In this document: piece after piece, positions 61,981 to 64,000 of the stretch
Layout of the letters: each line of letters starts with the position of its first letter
Numbering within the stretch: position 1 is the first letter of the stretch
NCBI GenBank assembly: GCA_937920275.1
Contig: CALGVD010000105.1
Coordinates: forward strand, 1-64,000
Direction: 5' to 3'
Length of the DNA: 64,000 nt
Origin: an uncultured Pseudomonadota bacterium
GTDB lineage: Bacteria > Pseudomonadota > Gammaproteobacteria > Steroidobacterales > Steroidobacteraceae
The notes under the pieces: model-generated
The model's input: only the letters and a program-made list of their open reading frames with translations
Told to the model about the DNA's origin: nothing
The model's database searches: none
Made by a program: the position numbers and the translations under genes

Positions 61981-63206
61981 TGTCTGATGCATCTGTCGAG
62001 GGGGTCGACGCGATGGGAATGACGATCGGAACCTATCTTCCGCCCTGGGGGACGTCCGATGGGCGCGTCCTGGGCTATGACGAGGATGCGCTCACCATGG
62101 CGGTGGAAGCGGCTCGCCTGGTGGTCGACGCAGGAGCGGCGGTCAGCCGCGTCGTATTCGTCAGTCGCGAGTTGCCGCTGCTGGAAGGTGGCAACACAGC
62201 TCCGCTGCTCGCGGCACTCCGTTTGCCTGACACACTCGAAGTGGTCGAGCAGATCGGCGGCGCACCCGCGGTGCTCGATGCGCTGATGTCGGCCGCTCCG
62301 TCGACCCTGGTGGTCGCGGTGGACGCCGTGGCGCCGGCGGGCGCGGCGGCCGCCTTGATCGGTGCCCGCAATCCGCTGACGTTCGCCGGGCGGGCGCAGC
62401 GCAGTTTGCCGCAACGTACGCGGCTCGCTGATGGCCACAGCTATCGCGATGACGATCCGCGCCTGATGCGCGAAAGCGGTGTGCGCACCTCGCTGGCTGC
62501 TGCACAGCTTGCTGAAAAGCCTCTGGTGATGGCCGGTGCGTCTGCGCGTGACGCAGCCGCGTGGTCCGCAGCCGGCGCCCCGACCCTGCCGACGCTCGGT
62601 GCGTCGAGCACATTGTTTGCGCTTGCGGCGCTCGTCGATTCCTCGCGCAGCGGTCTGGTTGCCGCCATCGAGCAGGCAGCTCTCAGTGCTGCAACGTTCG
62701 CTGCCGCGGGCTCGACGGTCCGGCGCCACGAGCGAACTCCGCAGAAGGCGGTTGTCCGCAAGCGATCTCCCGGAGGCGACATCAAGTTGTCGCTGGCTGC
62801 CTATGATCGGGCGTTCAAGTCGAAGGTCGGTTGGCAGGCGGGCCAATGCACGAGCTGCGGATTGATGTCGATCCCGCCACGGTTTCATTGCCTGGGGTGC
62901 GGCGCGGATGATCAATGGACACTCGCCGCGCTGCCGCGCACCGGCACGGTATACACGACCACGACGATTCATGTCCCCGTACCTTCCCTCGAGTCGCCGT
63001 ACACGTTGGCCGTCGTGGAATGCGATGGCACGGACGTGCGCTCGCTGATGCACGTCACCGATGTGCCACCGGGTCGCGTGGCGATTGGCGCCCACGGACG
63101 GCTCGTGCTGCGCAGGGTGGCGATGCGTACGGGCGTGCCGGACTATGGCCATGCGTTCTCGCCCGATCCAGCTGCGAGCCTGACCGCCGCGGGAGGTGCG
63201 ACATGA
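61980..63206 (+). CDS. HMG-CoA-synthase-like domain fused to DUF35 Zn-ribbon/OB-fold protein
   Basis: A 408-residue protein from ATG 61980. Residues 12-240 look like a thiolase-fold HMG-CoA synthase relative (MGMTIGTYLPPW, DEDALTMAVEAARLVVDAG, GGAPAVLDALMSAA), but no active-site Cys stands in the expected segment, so it is probably structural or inactive. Residues 270-400 are DUF35: Zn ribbon with Cys290, 293, 304 and 307 (CTSCG ... CLGCG), then an OB-fold (GTVYTTTTIHVPVPSLESPYTLAVVE). DUF35 proteins partner thiolases and the Ltp2-type aldolases of steroid side-chain cleavage. The next gene is such a thiolase, overlapping by 4 bases. Confidence 0.85.
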   Translation: MSDASVEGVDAMGMTIGTYLPPWGTSDGRVLGYDEDALTMAVEAARLVVDAGAAVSRVVFVSRELPLLEGGNTAPLLAALRLPDTLEVVEQIGGAPAVLDALMSAAPSTLVVAVDAVAPAGAAAALIGARNPLTFAGRAQRSLPQRTRLADGHSYRDDDPRLMRESGVRTSLAAAQLAEKPLVMAGASARDAAAWSAAGAPTLPTLGASSTLFALAALVDSSRSGLVAAIEQAALSAATFAAAGSTVRRHERTPQKAVVRKRSPGGDIKLSLAAYDRAFKSKVGWQAGQCTSCGLMSIPPRFHCLGCGADDQWTLAALPRTGTVYTTTTIHVPVPSLESPYTLAVVECDGTDVRSLMHVTDVPPGRVAIGAHGRLVLRRVAMRTGVPDYGHAFSPDPAASLTAAGGAT

Positions 63207-64000
63207 GGCGCGTTGCCATCGTCGGAGCGGGCATGACGTCCTTCGGCGAGCACTTTTCGCGTGGCATCAAGGAACTCATTCCGATGGCGCTCGGCGAAGC
63301 GCTGGCGTCGGTGGACAAGGGCATGGATCGCCGCGATATCGGCGCTGCCTGGCTGGGAGAGGTTGGTACCACCGACGGCTTTGGCGCCGGCATTCTGGCG
63401 GACTCCTGCGGGCTCCTCGATATTCCCGTGACGCGCACCGAGAATGCGTGCGCCACGGGGCAGGACATCATTCGGCAGGCGATCTATGCGATCGCCTCGG
63501 GCTACGTCGATGTGGTGGCGGCCGTGGGTGCTGACAAAGTCCGGGACACCTCGTCGAGCTCCACATTCTGGGACTGGATGGCGCAGACCCGCGACATGGC
63601 CTGGGACTTCCCGCTGGGACTGCTGGCACCTGCCAATTTTGCGCTGCACGCGTCGCGCTATCTGCACGAAGCGCCGGCCACGCGCGAACACATGGCAATG
63701 ATCGCCGTGAAGAATCACTTTCACGGCGTCAAGAATCCCAAGGCGCAGCTGCGCAACGAAATCACGGTAGAGCAGGTGTTGAAGGCGCCGCTCGTGGCGG
63801 AGCCCTTCGGCATGTTCGATTGCACTCCGCAGTCCGATGGCGCCGCGACGGTGCTGCTGGTGGCCGAGGAACATGTCGCCAGGTATACCGATCGGCCAGT
63901 CTGGGTGCTGGGCTTCGGGCTCGGAATCGATCGGGTCATGCATCAGCACAAACGCGACATGACGTCCTTCACCTGCACGGTGAAGGCGGCCAAGGCCGCC
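63203..64000 (+). CDS. SCP-x/Ltp-type thiolase family protein (partial, cut by right edge)
   Basis: 266 codons from ATG 63203 run to the edge. MRRVAIVGAGMTSFGEHFSRGIKELIPMALGEAL and LADSCGLLDIPVTRTENACATGQDIIRQAI are typical of the SCP2/acetyl-CoA acetyltransferase group, with Cys83 at the nucleophile position. GYVDVVAAVGADKVRDTSS and AVKNHFHGVKNPKAQLRNEIT follow, then CTPQSDGAATVLLVAEE. The carboxyl-terminal HxxP/Cys motifs are beyond the window, so thiolase and aldolase (Ltp2, lacking Cys) cannot be fully told apart, though Cys83 favours a thiolase. It is the functional partner of the DUF35 protein. Confidence 0.9.
   Translation, partial: MRRVAIVGAGMTSFGEHFSRGIKELIPMALGEALASVDKGMDRRDIGAAWLGEVGTTDGFGAGILADSCGLLDIPVTRTENACATGQDIIRQAIYAIASGYVDVVAAVGADKVRDTSSSSTFWDWMAQTRDMAWDFPLGLLAPANFALHASRYLHEAPATREHMAMIAVKNHFHGVKNPKAQLRNEITVEQVLKAPLVAEPFGMFDCTPQSDGAATVLLVAEEHVARYTDRPVWVLGFGLGIDRVMHQHKRDMTSFTCTVKAAKAA

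Larger units (their letters stand above)
47204..64000. mobile_element. Probable genomic island, left end at the tRNA-Pro fragment, right end outside window
   Basis: The chromosome-like side is left of the tRNA fragment (its CCA end points left), so the inserted DNA should be on the right. That side starts with arm-site-like repeats and carries one self-contained catabolic gene set with its own TetR regulator. Its codon and intergenic use looks a little more A/T-tolerant than on the left (more gaa, aag, att), judged by eye only. No integrase, transposase or second att copy is in the window. Confidence 0.5.

Overview
The window is high-GC DNA with tightly packed, often overlapping genes. TonB-dependent receptors, a PlpD-type patatin, RND efflux, MsrA and a YeiH transporter point to a Gram-negative proteobacterium. 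A gammaproteobacterium of the Nevskiales/Steroidobacterales/Xanthomonadales kind is my best guess, from gene content only. Two parts differ in character: an apparently native backbone (about 1-47160), and a second part (about 47204 to the right edge) that starts at the 3' half of a tRNA-Pro gene and looks like an integrated catabolic island.

Backbone. At the left edge is a rearranged remnant of AAA_14/DUF4143-type ATPases. Next is a four-gene overlapping operon for osmotic adaptation: MscS channel, glucosylglycerol-phosphate phosphatase, glucosylglycerol-phosphate synthase and a sodium:solute symporter. Then come a TonB receptor, a PlpD-like secreted lipase, a small kinase, an ICMT-like methyltransferase, MsrA, a Kef-type K+/H+ antiporter and two aminotransferases. 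From 16.8 to 27.6 kb lies a CoA-thioester catabolic locus: four acyl-CoA dehydrogenases (two forming a probable heteromeric pair), an SDR, three CaiB/BaiF CoA-transferases (one broken by an amber codon), a MaoC hydratase and an EamA transporter. A large TonB receptor, PEP carboxylase, an RND efflux pair, an RRM protein, a PhoD-type phosphatase, DUF4197/DUF4239/DUF2147 proteins, an MFS transporter, a protein methyltransferase and a lipoprotein follow.

Island. At 47159-47203 the minus strand carries a tRNA-Pro(CGG) from the anticodon loop to CCA, but no 5' half. Repeats resembling integrase arm sites follow. To the right is one catabolic gene set: GST and MFS permease, a divergent TetR regulator, amidohydrolase plus DUF59 protein, acyl-CoA synthetase, a three-subunit biotin carboxylase (BCCP, BC, HMGL-type carboxyltransferase), an AidB-like acyl-CoA dehydrogenase, a CoA-transferase, two SDRs, an HMG-CoA-synthase-like/DUF35 fusion and an SCP-x-type thiolase cut by the right edge. 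Three promoter regions in it share the near-palindrome TGTYWGACA, placed between or over promoter elements, so the TetR protein probably controls the set.

The most novel part is this island pathway. It joins CoA activation, biotin-dependent carboxylation by a carboxyltransferase that lacks two usual metal ligands, acyl-CoA oxidation and a DUF35-partnered thiolase. The substrate cannot be read from the sequence; a branched, isoprenoid or steroid-like acid is the kind of compound such parts suggest.
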